Positions 21,175 through 31,948 of a stretch of DNA of 64,000 nt are shown piece by piece. This DNA is from Wolfiporia cocos (Eukaryota > Basidiomycota > Agaricomycetes > Polyporales > Phaeolaceae), in NCBI GenBank assembly GCA_029448655.1, contig JACCLO010000003.1:124001-188000 (forward strand), in the 5' to 3' direction. The stretch's first letter is position 1. Each line of letters begins with the position of its first letter. A model generated the notes under the pieces. It did no database searches and had not been told where the DNA came from. It saw nothing but the letters and a program-made list of their open reading frames with translations. The translations under genes and the position numbers were made by a program.

Positions 21175-23651
21175 CAGGGTCCTGAGCTTCTGTGCCCAAG
21201 AGAAGAAGTCCGATTGGAGCTTCTTTTTCCCTTCGTCTCCGAAATACCCTTCAATCTCCTTTTCGGCAATCTCCTTGTCCGTCTTCTTGCCGTACACCTT
21301 CTCGATCGTTTCCGCAAACGTCTTCCAGGTGTGCCCCGAGGTTTGTCCGGCGGCGATTTTATCAACTACTGGCGACATGTATTGGTAGGCCTCGCCCGTA
21401 AGCCGTAGCAGGGCTTGGCGAACCTTGTCTTCCTCCAGGGTCACCTTGGCGTCTGCGAAATACATGCCCATTTTCTGGATCCACTCTTTTGATGAGATGG
21501 AGTCCTTGGGGCCCGAGAATTTCGGCGGCTGAGTCGGTTTGGTCTGTTGGAGGTTGACCATTGTGGCAGCTGCGGCTGCCGGTGCGTTTTTTAGAGCGGT
21601 TAGCTCCGCTACGAGTTCGTCAGTTCTATTAATTAGTGCCGTGACCTGGGCACCGCTGGGTCCCGCGGTTGACACTGCCGGACGCTTTTGCAGTATAGCG
21701 ATATCTTTTTCTATGCGAACGAATCGATTTTCAGAAAGGGTATCCAATTGTTGCCGTAACGCCTCTGCTTCCTCTAGTGCTTCGATTCTATTTTGAAGCA
21801 CCTGGTTGTGGCTCCGAATTTGGTTGGTCTTATTCCAGACCATTTCCACATCCGTATCCACCCGGCTTTTGTAAGCCGCGAGGTTGCTGTAGAGGTGGTT
21901 TTTGGCTTGGTACAGCGCCTCCCTGTAAGCTTCTTTTCCCACCTGCAGAACTTCGTCTGAGGCGGCCACTTCCAGAGTGCGCTGCAGCCTTCCCATCAAT
22001 TCGTTTTTGCTCCTTTCCGGCTGCGCGACTATTTCCAGAGTGACACAGTATGCCTGTGGGACTCACCAAGTGCCTATATTCTTGAGATAAGGCGACTTAG
22101 AGAGGAGACAATACCAGCGCAGCAGGGTGGTGAGAGTTATTCTACGGCGCAAGCCGAGAATAATAGAACTAAAGTTAAAGGGCGTCAAGCCCCTACTTAT
22201 ATACATGTTTATGTGGATGGCACGTGCTACTAACTAGTACTACCATTCCGGGTTATGTGGCTTTGCCAAGTGGCGAAGCTTATCTTATCTACTGTTTATG
22301 GACTCTATCTACAATGGCCGTGATGGGCCCTAATGGCCGCACCAATCGTAGGAGAGGGATTTGTGTATGTTTATCATATGAACACGGGCACTGCCCGGGT
22401 ATATGGAGAAGCCGGTTGCCGGATACCAAGAGGTATAATGGCAATTGGCCGGTCTTCGTGGGATGACCAAGGCGGGACGCCGAGGTCGTTATGCTATTGG
22501 ACCGATAGGTACCGTAGCATGTGATATGTCCGGACCGGAAGGTAACCGGGACATGTGTTGGCCTTAGCCGTGAGGCGAGGACCGGTGTTTGGGCAATGCC
22601 GTGATGGCAGAAGCCCGGGACTTGGAGATCGCCGAGTCCATGGGAGGCCGAGAAGGCTGTAGCCTATAGCGATATTGCCTTGGTGCTAATATAGTGCTAT
22701 TTGGCCGTGTTGCCATTATTATGCGAAGGCGTGGCGCGCCTGAGGTGCCATTGTGATCAAGGATCTTTTGGCGGTGGGAAGCCGGAAAGGCCGACCCAAT
22801 AGTACAAGGCCGCGAGGCACTGTTTGTACATGTGGACATTATTATGTGAGCGTGCCGCGCTCGGCCTATCATTATGATCTACGATCTATGACGTGGCTGG
22901 TCTTGCTCTGTCGGGCGAGACCTGTATGACGTAGCTGTCACTATGCTATTGGACCGGAAGGTGCCGTAGCGTTATGTAAGCTGGTCATGTGGTTGATAAG
23001 CCCAGTTAAGAGCTTGTCGTATGGCAATGGGAGTTAACCCGTAGATAACTTGTAGTTAGACGTATAAATCCCAGGTAAATTGCTATAATCATAGGAAAAA
23101 TGCTGTAAGCCCCAGATAAATCTGTGACACAGAGTCCTCCTTTCGTAAGCAGGGAGGAGGTCGGGGAGCGTTCCAAATAGAGGCTCCCTGTCGACCGTTT
23201 CCTCCGGTCGTGGGGTCTCGCTGCCTTCGGGGGTTATGACTGCGCGTGCGGGTGTTACCGGGTTGAAGAGCCTGGCGGCTCTTGTGCGCGGCGACGCTTC
23301 TTCCGAGTACCAGTGGATGTCACCGTAGTAGACTATGAGGTCCGCTAGGGAGATGGCGGTACAATAGTTGTCTCACCTCCACCATGAGATGTGGTTCCTA
23401 GTCAAATCTTCCCCGTAGTACTTGATGTACGCCGTATGGTTTACATTCAGGAATGGGCGCACGTGCACCGGAATTGAGTTGAAGGAGGTAACACTCCCCC
23501 TAACTCTGATGCCGAATACGACTCGCAGGTAGTCCATCAAGCAGGTTTGCTCTCCGGGTCATGCGTGCTTGCCGACGGCAGGGCGGTAGGCCGTAGCCAC
23601 CTTGTGGGTGTTGTACAAAGTGCCTTGGATGATTGTGTAGGACACCATTGC
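21175..23651 (-). pseudogene. Family-D gag, decayed and interrupted
   Basis: Minus strand. The N-terminal part lies at 23651-23130 (reading LADLIVYYGDIHW and LPDLLPAYERRTLE, with in-frame stops). It is interrupted by a solo LTR and continues as a 286-residue open stretch: coiled-coil helices (NQVLQNRIEALEEAEALRQQ), then the capsid core PPKFSGPKDSISSKEWIQKM and FFSWAQKLRTL. It stops where segment G begins, so the nucleocapsid part and pol are absent. The capsid motif parallels family B (FSGSSGKVTAQEWVEKM), so the two families are related. Confidence 0.85.
22041..23129 (-). repeat. Solo LTR, family F type
   Basis: 1089 bp. On the element strand it starts TGTCACAGATTTATCTGG and ends CATACTGTGTCA. 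It is flanked by the 5-bp duplication CAGAG (22036-22040 and 23130-23134). It lies inside family-D gag, whose reading resumes on the other side. A truncated relative is at 38513. Confidence 0.9.
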
Positions 23652-23802
23652 TGGACAGTATTCGTCAGCTTGAGTTATTTTCTTCCTTAAATGATAATTC
23701 AAGAAAAAAGTGCCTTTTCAGGACTTAAGTGCCTTTTCAGGACTTTTCGCAATCAATGCCATGCACCAAAAAATACTATGCCTTTTCAGGACTTTCTATC
23801 TA
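23652..23802 (-). other. ORF1-gag spacer of family D with a short direct repeat
   Basis: Holds three copies of a 13-14 nt word, CCTTTTCAGGACTT on the plus strand, near 23712, 23734 and 23782. No ORF. It lies where family B has its roughly 100-nt spacer between ORF1 and gag. Confidence 0.5.
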
Positions 23803-24195
23803 CTACAGCTGGGGTTTGCCAAGGTCGAAGTTGAGACCGCTATGTACTAAGTGAGTCTTTAAGTACGTAACGTGCTGTTTCACGTCTAGGTCCCCAAAAA
23901 CGTGCTCCACCCTCCTGAGATATTTTTTGAGGCGGCGGAGATCTTCGTTTTTCATGGAGTCCTGACGGACCATTTGCTCCAGGTGTGTGGAGAGATCGTC
24001 GAAGTCGGTGATTAATGTGGTGAATTTTGCGATGATGGGGGCCATGGTGGTTGCGTCGGGGACTTTCCATAGCCGGAAGAGGTTCTTGTGGGCGGCGTTC
24101 ATCTGTTTGTCGACCTCCAAAAACCAGTCCCACTTTTTCTCCGTGCAGTGGACGTCCTTGGGGTTCGCAAGACCCCACTTCTCGATCCACTCGGC

Positions 24196-24903
24196 TGTTA
24201 CGGTTATTTTGATTTTTCGAATATCGACAGAACTCACCACTGGGCGAATACGATACAGGGACTTGTTGCGCAACCAACTCCCCTGGCTACTCGTGACTCT
24301 ACTGGGCGCATCCCCAGTCGTACTAGTCTATAGGGCGCATTTCATCTTTGGCAGATCCAACTCTGCCACCGTTTCATGTTCATCGTTTGTTAGCTGATAG
24401 ATGGCGTTCAACCGCCATCATTCCTATCTATCGTCTCAGGTATATCACTACATACCTATCAAACGTTTGGGACTATAGCATAGATAGTATCGGTGACATC
24501 TGGGACGGACTTGACCCCTGAAACCCAACGTAGTATATAAACTAATGTACCTACTGTCGAGGCTCTTCAGTTCAACCTTGTTGTATAAACAAGAAGTCTT
24601 ATACTTGTTCTCAAACGTAGGAAACTACGCTCAGTATTTCTCACTCGAGCAACCGAACGACTAAGTCCTCGAAGTGCACACTGACTTCTCGGACTTAGGC
24701 AAGTCTTATATTCTATTCGACTCGCACCTGAACAGATTATATCCTCTAACGCGTATTGGATATTAACCGATCTCCTAAGGACATCACTTAGGACCCGAAG
24801 GCATCTAACGAGTATTTGCCTTGCATACGGCGGCGTGCCTACGTGCAGAAGAACGATCTATATTCGCGACTCGAATATACGAACGGGTATTCGACCCGTA
24901 ACA
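24196..24903 (+). repeat. 5' LTR, family C
   Basis: 708 bp, TGTTACGG start and CCGTAACA end. Contains TATATAAAC near 24533, and at 24569-24579 AGTTCAACCTT, a two-transition variant of the predicted transcript start. Confidence 0.93.
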
Positions 24904-24904
24904 G

Positions 24905-24915
24905 AAGGTCGAGCT
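24905..24915 (+). promoter_or_regulatory. Self-complementary primer-binding site, family C
   Basis: AAGGTCGAGCT, one base inside the 5' LTR edge. It is perfectly complementary to AGCTCGACCTT in the 3' LTR (32322-32332), about 30 nt downstream of TATATAAAC. In the 5' LTR two bases of that site have changed. Confidence 0.78.
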
Positions 24916-24949
24916 TATCACACCCTCACTTATCACGGTGTAAGGGCCC

Positions 24950-26796
24950 ATGATATTTAGACCAGAATTTCCAGCACGACTGATTGAACTCTTGCCCGAG
25001 GACATTCAGGGAGTATACAGACTCCACCGATATGAGTGGACTGACACCATTGGAGCCTTCCGTAACCGCGGAGGAATTGTTGTCATTCCAAGAGAAGATA
25101 GGGCATCGAAGTGGGTAGAAGTATACCCCTCCGCAAGAACGACCGCTTGGGAAATAACGCGTGAAGCGTTCGAACGATTCGGAGAAATCCCTCCGATGTC
25201 AACCACGACGTTGACCGAAAACAAAACCGAAACCATCAACAGAACCTTCGATGCCGATGGAAATACGAATCAGCCTTCGGGCGCCACAGGAATGGCAGGA
25301 ATTGAGCGCATCGGAGATGATGGGAGCAATCCTGGAAACTTTACAGGAACAGATAACAGCCAGACCGGAGGACAGGACCCTCCAGGATTTGTATCTGCTT
25401 TTGCGCAGAGTGGGATTGGGCCTATGGCTGGAGGAACAGACCTCTTTGGAAACCCCCCACAGAACGCACCCGGAATGGGTAGCGGAGGAAATCCGTCTTG
25501 GACTAGCCCAAGCGGAGGAATGGGAACGACAAACCCAGGAACATGGCCTTCAGGCCTATTTGGACGAACCTCCGCAGGTACAAGCGGAGGAGGACTGGGA
25601 GGAAACTTCGGACTCGGAGGAGGGAATGCCCCTCCTCCTGGAGGACTCAGAGGAGGAACCCCCACGAACCCCGGAGGAGGAAACCCTGGAGGGAACCCAG
25701 GGAACCCCGGAGGAAACCCAGGAAACCCGGGTGGAGGATACCCGGGAGGAGGAGGACCCCCAGGAGGGCCTCCACCACCAAATGCGCCGCAGCCTCAACC
25801 TCCGGCGCCGAACCCGTACTACCGACCCCCAATGATAAAGATCAATCCCCCGGACGTATTCGACGGGGAACGATCCGACATGCAGAACTTCATAAACCAG
25901 TGCAATTCCTGGTTTACGATGTACGAAACATCATTCCAGAACAACGTTCAGAGAGTGATCTTTATCCTCTCTTATATTTTGAACAAGGGGAAAACAGGCC
26001 AATGGAAACAGAACTATCATCGGGTTTATACGAACCCCCAGATGAAACGATTCTTCCCGCCTAGTCTTGCACAGTTTGATGCAGACTTCCAGAAAGCCTT
26101 CGGAGCCATCGAAGAGGTACAGAAGGTGCGGAAGAAAATCCTGGACGTAACCCAGGATAGGAAGGACATCGATGATTATATCACCGAGTTCAACAATTTG
26201 GCCGGAAAGGCCCAGTACGATCTATACAGCGCGGACGGAAACGCGTTGCTCATAACCCTCTTCGAGAAAGGGTTACCCGAACATACGACCCGATACATCA
26301 TCGGCGTTCGGCCGCTACCAGCGACCATTGATGAATGGCAGTCCGCTGCCTCGTACTATGAAAATACGTACAAGATATTCTTGAAACGGGATAAACCATT
26401 TGTCAAGAAAAAGGCTTGGTAAGCCTCGAACCAGAATAACGGACGCACTAGTGCTCCAGAGACAACCGCACCGAAAGATCCGAATGCGATGGATGTAGAT
26501 CGAATGACCACCCAGGAAGGGACGATCACATCAAGAAGGGAAAATGTTTCACCTGCCATCAGCCAGGACATATGTCGCGAGACTGTCCGAAGAGGCCGAG
26601 GAAGCCAGCCCGCCCTAGGCGGACTACTCGAAAGACCGAAGAAGAAGAAGCCGAGCAAGAAGCTCGCATTGAAGAAGTCTCTGAGGAAGAGACTGAATAC
26701 ATCACCGCTAACAGAGCGGTCACAGCAATTTGGGCTCTGAAAGCCAAGAACCCCGAGCTTCTAGCAAGGCTCGTAGAAGAACAGGATTTTGCCTAG
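24950..26796 (+). pseudogene. gag: Family-C gag, broken before the zinc knuckle
   Basis: The open part, 24950-26422 (490 aa), has an N-terminal region of no known family. A Gly/Pro/Asn low-complexity stretch (about 170-285) and a capsid-like core follow (PPDVFDGERSDMQNFINQC, FILSYI, DDYITEFNNLAGKAQYD, LFEKGLPEHTT). A TAA at 26420 ends it. The expected nucleocapsid is still readable in another frame: CFTCHQPGHMSRDC, a CCHC knuckle, at about 26553-26594, continuing to a stop at 26794-26796. A frame change of one base falls near 26515-26530. So one nonsense codon and one indel separate the capsid from its knuckle. Confidence 0.85.
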
Positions 26797-29700
26797 GAGG
26801 GAAGCCCACGGTCTTACCCTCCGAGAAAGCAGCGCATGTAATTACCTCGTTCGAGAAGAATCGATCCCTCTTCATCCCGGTAATCATGACGCTGGCAAAA
26901 CCCGTGAAGTGCAATGCACTAATCGACTCAGGAGCAATGTCAAACCTGATCCACAGCAGAGTGGTAGAAAAATACAAGGTGCCCACGCAACCCTTGAAGA
27001 ACCCGATCATCGTCAAAAATGTTGACGGAACAGAAAACAAATATGGGCGAATAGACCGAGAAGCTACCATACTACTACGATATCCGAAGACCCAGAAAAC
27101 GCGAAAAGTCCGATTCCTGGTAGGATCAATCGGAACAGAAAATATGATTCTAGGGTATGGATGGCTAAAAGACGAAAACCCCACAATTGACTGGAAGGAC
27201 CAAACAGTCGATGTACGATCGATACTAGGGGCAGAAGAAAAGAAACAGGAAGCCACGATCCGAATGGATACGGTGGAGATGATAGTTGCCCCAGAAGGAA
27301 AAATTCCAACAAGGGGGACCCAAGAAGCTGCAGGGTATGACCTTTACGCCGCAGAAGAAACCGAGATTCCCGCCGGAGGATGGAAACTCGTCTCCACAGG
27401 AGTAAAAATGAAGATCCCGAAGGGATCGTATGGAAGGCTGGCCGGACGATCAGGCAACACCCTCAGACACGGATTGGTAGTACAAGCCGGAATCATAGAC
27501 TCAGACTACCGAGGAGACGTCGGAGCCATCGTCTTCAACTACTCAGACAAAGCGCATAGAATTATCCCGGGCATGCGAATAGCCCAGATAATTTTCGAAC
27601 GACACCTCACCCCCGACATCTTAGAGGTCGAAGACCTAGATGAAACAGAACGAGGGGAGAAAGGGTTCGGATCCACGGACCAGCCAGAAGAAACAGCGCA
27701 GCGACTCTATACTCCCGAAGAGTACGAAGCGATCCGACGCTTCGCGAAAGATAACCCTAGGATCATAGGAAAGAAAGGGGAGACGCGAAAGAAGTTCCGA
27801 ACAAAGATACAAATCATCAACGCTGTCAGGAAAGCGCTGACGAAATCCCAGGAATTCGCACAAAAAACCCCCGAACCAGAACGAACGATTGAGGAGATGG
27901 TCCCGAAACACCTACTGGACTTCGCCAAGGTGTTCAGTAAGGAGTCCGCAGCAGCGTTCCCCCCGTCGAGACCATGGGACCACGCAATCGAATTAAAACC
28001 CGATTTCGTGCCGAAAGACTGCAAAGTCTATGCACTCTCGCCTAAAGAGCAACAGGCGCTGGACGAATTCCTAAAAGAAAACTTGGCCAAGGGATTCATA
28101 GTCCCTTCAAAATCCCCGATGGCGTCACCATTCTTTTTCGTCCCAAAGAAAGACAGCGGCCTACGACCCTGTCAAGATTATCGATATCTGAACGAAGGGA
28201 CGATAAAGAACGTCTATCCCTTGCCACTGATCTCAGAGCTCCTGGAAAAGCTAAAAGGAGCAAAGATCTTCACAAAAATGGACCTTAGAGCAGGATACAA
28301 CAACATGCGAATCAAAAAAGGAGACGAATGGAAAGCGGCCTTCAAAACAAACCGAGGGTTGTGCGAGCCCACAGTTATGTTTTTCGGATTATGCAATGCA
28401 CCCGGGACCTTTCAGGCAATGATGAACGAAATCCTGAAAGAAGAAATCCTCGAAGGATGGGTGCTTGTTTATATGGACGACATCCTCATTTTCTCAGAAG
28501 ACGAGAAAATACACAAGGAACGGGAGCGGCGGATCCTTCAGAGATTGGTGGATAACCATCTCTTTGTGAAACCCGAGAAATGCGCCTTCGGTGTCGACAG
28601 AGTCGAATTTCTGGGACTAGTCATCACCCCAGGAAATATCCAGATGGACCCAGCGAAACTCAATGGGATTAAGGAGTGGCCGACTCCCCGAAATCTCAAA
28701 GAAGTCAGATCCTTCCTAGGATTTGCGAACTTCTATCGGAAATTTATTGATCACTACTCTACGCACGCCCGACCCTTGGTAGACCTCACAAAAACGGTCA
28801 CAGGGACGGGGTACCAATGGACGGAGAAAGAACAGAAAGCATTCGAATTCATGAAGAAAGCATTCACGACGGCGCCCGCACTAGGAACACCGGACAAGGA
28901 GAAACCGTTCATCCTCGAAACAGACGCATCTCAGTTTGCCACAGGAGCAGTACTGAAACAGATAGATGAAACAGGGCGCGAACGGCCGGTGGGATATCTC
29001 TCACAATCCCTGACATCAACAGAACGGAACTATGAAATCTACGATCGCGAACTACTCGGAATAGTCCGAGCATTAGAAGAATGGCGACACCTATTGGAAG
29101 GAGCACCGCATCGGATCTTGATCCGAAGCGATCATCAGAACCTGACGTACTGGAGAAGCGCACAGCACCTAAATCGGCGACAAGCGAGATGGCATCTATT
29201 CCTTTCGCAATTCGACCTGAAATTGCAGCACGTCCCCGGAAGGAAACTAGTCATGGCCGACACGCTTTCCAGGTTGTACCACCTGGACGAAAGCAACGAA
29301 GACAACGAGGGAATCACCATGATTCCAGACGAACTCGTCGTCCATGCAATCCAGATCCCGATCATTGATCGAATCAAAAACGCCAACAATCGAGATGAAT
29401 CTACGGAACAGGCGATCCGTGCCCTAGGGGGCACAGGCGAATTCCCCGCGAGAACCACCGCAGATGAATGGCAACAAACGGATGGGATACTGCTCTACAG
29501 GGGCAGGATGTACGTGCCAAGGGACGAGGGCCTTCGACGGGACGTCATCTCAAAATACCACGACACGATCCCGGCCGGACACCCTGAGATCTGGGGTACA
29601 ACAGTACAGGTTACGACCCACTTTTGGTGGCCTGACATGAGAACAATGATAGCGGAATACGTCCGGGGCTGTGCAATCTGTCAACAGATGAAACCTGATA

Positions 29701-31937
29701 GGAATCCGCTGAAACCCCCTTTGCAACCAATACCGACACGGGAAGACGCCCTCCCCTTCTCACAGTGCTCGGTCGATTTTGTCACCAACTTGCCAAGAGT
29801 CGGAAAGTATGACTCCATGATGGTGATTGTCGACCATGGCCTATCCAAGGCCATCTCTCTCACCCCATGCGACAAAACGATCACTAGCGAAGGGGCGGCA
29901 GAGATATTTCACCGGAAAATCTACTCGCTATATGGCATCCCCCGAAAGATCATTTCAGACAGAGGATCGCAGTTTGCATCAAAGCTTTTCAAGGAATTAT
30001 GCAAGCTGCAGGGAACAGAATCAGCGATGAGTACGGCGTACCATCCACAGACCGACGGACAGACAGAAAGAATGAATCAACAGATCGAAGTATACCTTCG
30101 CATCTATTGCATGAACGACCCATTCCAATGGGTACAACGACTGCCTGACGTCGAATTTGCGCACAACACCAGACGAACCGAAAACCGGCCAGCGCCACTC
30201 GAAATAATCTTAGGATACGTCCCGAGAGGATTCCCAGACTATGACAGAGTAGGGAACGTCCCGGCAGTGGTCGACAGGATCAAGAAGATCAAAGAGGCGC
30301 GAAAAATGGCACTCATCGCGCATGAATTAGCCCAGAAAAGAATGGCAGGGCGGTTCCTCAGAGAACTGCCAAAGCTTGCGAAAGGGGATAAGGTCTGGCT
30401 CGACGCCAAGAACCTAACGATCCCCTATGAATCGAACAAACTGGCACCAAAAAGAGAAGGACCCTTCACCATCACAGAAAAAATGGGGCCCACGACATAC
30501 CGGCTGCAGCTACCGGCGAATTGGAAAATTCATCCGGTCTTCCACGCTGCCTTACTAAAACCATTCAACGAAACAAGGGTACACGGACCCAATTACCTAC
30601 GGCCGCCACCTGATATCATCAAGGGACAAGAAGAATACGAAGTCGAAGCCATCTTGGCTGACAGATGGCAAAGAAAGAAGCATCAATACTTCGTCAAGTG
30701 GAAAGGCTATGCCACGGCCGACAACTCATGGGAAGACGAGGCGAACTTGGAGCATTCCAAAGAGCTGATAAAAGACTATCACAGGACGAGAGTCAGAACA
30801 ACCCCGACACTCGAAAACAGGACAGTAATAGTATGTCGACGACTCGCCACCAGCTCCCCCGCCGTACCACGACCCCCGGCGATGCAGATCGTCGAGAAGG
30901 CCGACCGCGAGGTACGCCACCAAGAAGGTACTCCCCCCAGCATCTGCAGATTAGACACGCCCTCCTCTGGTACAGGGCCGAGGGACCTTTTGCTGGCCGA
31001 GCCGATGGCTGGTCGGCCCTCTTCGACATCGCGCAGGACCTCACCCACGTCTACAGCTCGTACCAGAACATCACCGAGGACCTCGTCCGAATGGAGGGGC
31101 AGATCAGAGCGCAGAGAGAGGGACTCGAGCTACTCACCGACAGACTTATCGACCGATTGGCCGCCACTACGACGGCCCGACTACGACACGCGCTCAACGA
31201 CTTCGAGGATCGCGAGCACGTTGCTCCCAGTCGACCCGAATACACACCGCGACCCGTCCACTTTTTCACTCCCGACGAACGACGCCGAGTTGCAAGGCCG
31301 TTTGATTTTATGGAGGGCGATAGAGTATTATTTCCGTTGCCTACCGAGACTCAGAGGGCCCGCCGAACAGGAGTTAGAGACCCGACGCCACGTATTTCTG
31401 GTATGGGAGGCAACGGGAGACGTGAACCACCTGCACGCTCGTCGAGCCCTAGGGCTACCCCAGCGCGACAACGAAGAGCGAATAGCACGCCGCCTATTCG
31501 ACGATCTCCTTCAGTGCAGAGTATTACCCGCGAGGAGTTTGAGCGAGGTGCGAGGGAGCACAAACGAGACACCACCTCCCTACCAACATGGGCCGCACGA
31601 AACCTCCACCGAGCCGCACACCACTGGAGGTACCAACGTAACAAATACCTCCGCAATATCCCTTCCCTCCGGGTACCAGCGAGGCCCTCACCCGAGCAGC
31701 CGTGCCGACAATGTGGTTCCGCTAACCACTGGATCCTCGACTGCCCCGATTATATTTGCAGAACTTGTGGGCTCAATCAACCAGGTCATCGACAGAATGA
31801 ATGCCGCCAACACTTCGTATGGCGAACTCCTACGACCCCGTCCCTCAGCGGGAACGGCGACATCTACAACGAACAGGACGCCGAGGCACTCTGAAGAGGG
31901 GAACTTGGAAAATTTGTTGAGGCCGACGAATGCTTAG
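26730..31937 (+). CDS. pol: Family-C pol polyprotein: PR-dUTPase-RT-RNaseH-IN-chromodomain plus C-terminal extension
   Basis: 1735 codons open. Protease DSGA at 66-69. A dUTPase follows at about 182-316, before the RT: motif I AGYDLYAA (201), II GRLAGRSG (235), III GIIDSDYRGD (254), IV GMRIAQII (281), V RGEKGFGST (308). Reverse transcriptase has YMDD at 581-584, then RNase H (ETDASQFATG). Integrase has GHPEIWG, the CAIC zinc pair, and the acidic triad in SVDFV, ISDRGSQF and QTERMNQ. A chromodomain lies at about 1300-1352 (YFVKWKGYATADNSW). The frame then continues for 380 codons of S/T/P/R-rich text that overlaps a second ORF. It starts inside the distal gag frame (overlap 26730-26796, -1 relative to it). 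Confidence 0.92.
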   Translation: MGSESQEPRASSKARRRTGFCLGGKPTVLPSEKAAHVITSFEKNRSLFIPVIMTLAKPVKCNALIDSGAMSNLIHSRVVEKYKVPTQPLKNPIIVKNVDGTENKYGRIDREATILLRYPKTQKTRKVRFLVGSIGTENMILGYGWLKDENPTIDWKDQTVDVRSILGAEEKKQEATIRMDTVEMIVAPEGKIPTRGTQEAAGYDLYAAEETEIPAGGWKLVSTGVKMKIPKGSYGRLAGRSGNTLRHGLVVQAGIIDSDYRGDVGAIVFNYSDKAHRIIPGMRIAQIIFERHLTPDILEVEDLDETERGEKGFGSTDQPEETAQRLYTPEEYEAIRRFAKDNPRIIGKKGETRKKFRTKIQIINAVRKALTKSQEFAQKTPEPERTIEEMVPKHLLDFAKVFSKESAAAFPPSRPWDHAIELKPDFVPKDCKVYALSPKEQQALDEFLKENLAKGFIVPSKSPMASPFFFVPKKDSGLRPCQDYRYLNEGTIKNVYPLPLISELLEKLKGAKIFTKMDLRAGYNNMRIKKGDEWKAAFKTNRGLCEPTVMFFGLCNAPGTFQAMMNEILKEEILEGWVLVYMDDILIFSEDEKIHKERERRILQRLVDNHLFVKPEKCAFGVDRVEFLGLVITPGNIQMDPAKLNGIKEWPTPRNLKEVRSFLGFANFYRKFIDHYSTHARPLVDLTKTVTGTGYQWTEKEQKAFEFMKKAFTTAPALGTPDKEKPFILETDASQFATGAVLKQIDETGRERPVGYLSQSLTSTERNYEIYDRELLGIVRALEEWRHLLEGAPHRILIRSDHQNLTYWRSAQHLNRRQARWHLFLSQFDLKLQHVPGRKLVMADTLSRLYHLDESNEDNEGITMIPDELVVHAIQIPIIDRIKNANNRDESTEQAIRALGGTGEFPARTTADEWQQTDGILLYRGRMYVPRDEGLRRDVISKYHDTIPAGHPEIWGTTVQVTTHFWWPDMRTMIAEYVRGCAICQQMKPDRNPLKPPLQPIPTREDALPFSQCSVDFVTNLPRVGKYDSMMVIVDHGLSKAISLTPCDKTITSEGAAEIFHRKIYSLYGIPRKIISDRGSQFASKLFKELCKLQGTESAMSTAYHPQTDGQTERMNQQIEVYLRIYCMNDPFQWVQRLPDVEFAHNTRRTENRPAPLEIILGYVPRGFPDYDRVGNVPAVVDRIKKIKEARKMALIAHELAQKRMAGRFLRELPKLAKGDKVWLDAKNLTIPYESNKLAPKREGPFTITEKMGPTTYRLQLPANWKIHPVFHAALLKPFNETRVHGPNYLRPPPDIIKGQEEYEVEAILADRWQRKKHQYFVKWKGYATADNSWEDEANLEHSKELIKDYHRTRVRTTPTLENRTVIVCRRLATSSPAVPRPPAMQIVEKADREVRHQEGTPPSICRLDTPSSGTGPRDLLLAEPMAGRPSSTSRRTSPTSTARTRTSPRTSSEWRGRSERRERDSSYSPTDLSTDWPPLRRPDYDTRSTTSRIASTLLPVDPNTHRDPSTFSLPTNDAELQGRLILWRAIEYYFRCLPRLRGPAEQELETRRHVFLVWEATGDVNHLHARRALGLPQRDNEERIARRLFDDLLQCRVLPARSLSEVRGSTNETPPPYQHGPHETSTEPHTTGGTNVTNTSAISLPSGYQRGPHPSSRADNVVPLTTGSSTAPIIFAELVGSINQVIDRMNAANTSYGELLRPRPSAGTATSTTNRTPRHSEEGNLENLLRPTNA
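30833..31894 (+). CDS. Overlapping ORF at the 3' end of family C, zinc-knuckle protein
   Basis: 353 aa from the ATG at 30833, in the -1 frame relative to pol and wholly inside the pol C-terminal extension. It has a basic N-terminus, then a helical section (WSALFDIAQDLTHVY, LVRMEGQIRAQREGLELL) whose codons end mostly in C or G. An Arg/Ser/Pro-rich middle follows. At 291-324 lie two Cys/His clusters: CRQCGSANHWILDC, an exact CX2CX4HX4C knuckle, and CRTCGLNQPGHRQNEC, a variant with a longer loop. Knuckles bind nucleic acid. In the middle (about 31290-31560) the pol frame looks more protein-like than this one, so either frame, or both, may be used. No known family recognised. Confidence 0.6.
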   Translation: MSTTRHQLPRRTTTPGDADRREGRPRGTPPRRYSPQHLQIRHALLWYRAEGPFAGRADGWSALFDIAQDLTHVYSSYQNITEDLVRMEGQIRAQREGLELLTDRLIDRLAATTTARLRHALNDFEDREHVAPSRPEYTPRPVHFFTPDERRRVARPFDFMEGDRVLFPLPTETQRARRTGVRDPTPRISGMGGNGRREPPARSSSPRATPARQRRANSTPPIRRSPSVQSITREEFERGAREHKRDTTSLPTWAARNLHRAAHHWRYQRNKYLRNIPSLRVPARPSPEQPCRQCGSANHWILDCPDYICRTCGLNQPGHRQNECRQHFVWRTPTTPSLSGNGDIYNEQDAEAL

Positions 31938-31948
31938 GGAGGGGCTGA
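31936..31948 (+). promoter_or_regulatory. Polypurine tract, family C
   Basis: AGGGAGGGGCTGA directly before the 3' LTR; pol terminates within it. Confidence 0.75.

Noticed and set aside
23712..23796. CRISPR-like array from the repeated CCTTTTCAGGACTT word
   Set aside because: Only three short copies with irregular spacing, in a eukaryotic retroelement spacer.
25251..25835. 194-codon Glu-rich ORF overlapping family-C gag
   Set aside because: It arises from the GGA/CCN-rich repeat of gag read one base off; it has no domain and no codon signal of its own.
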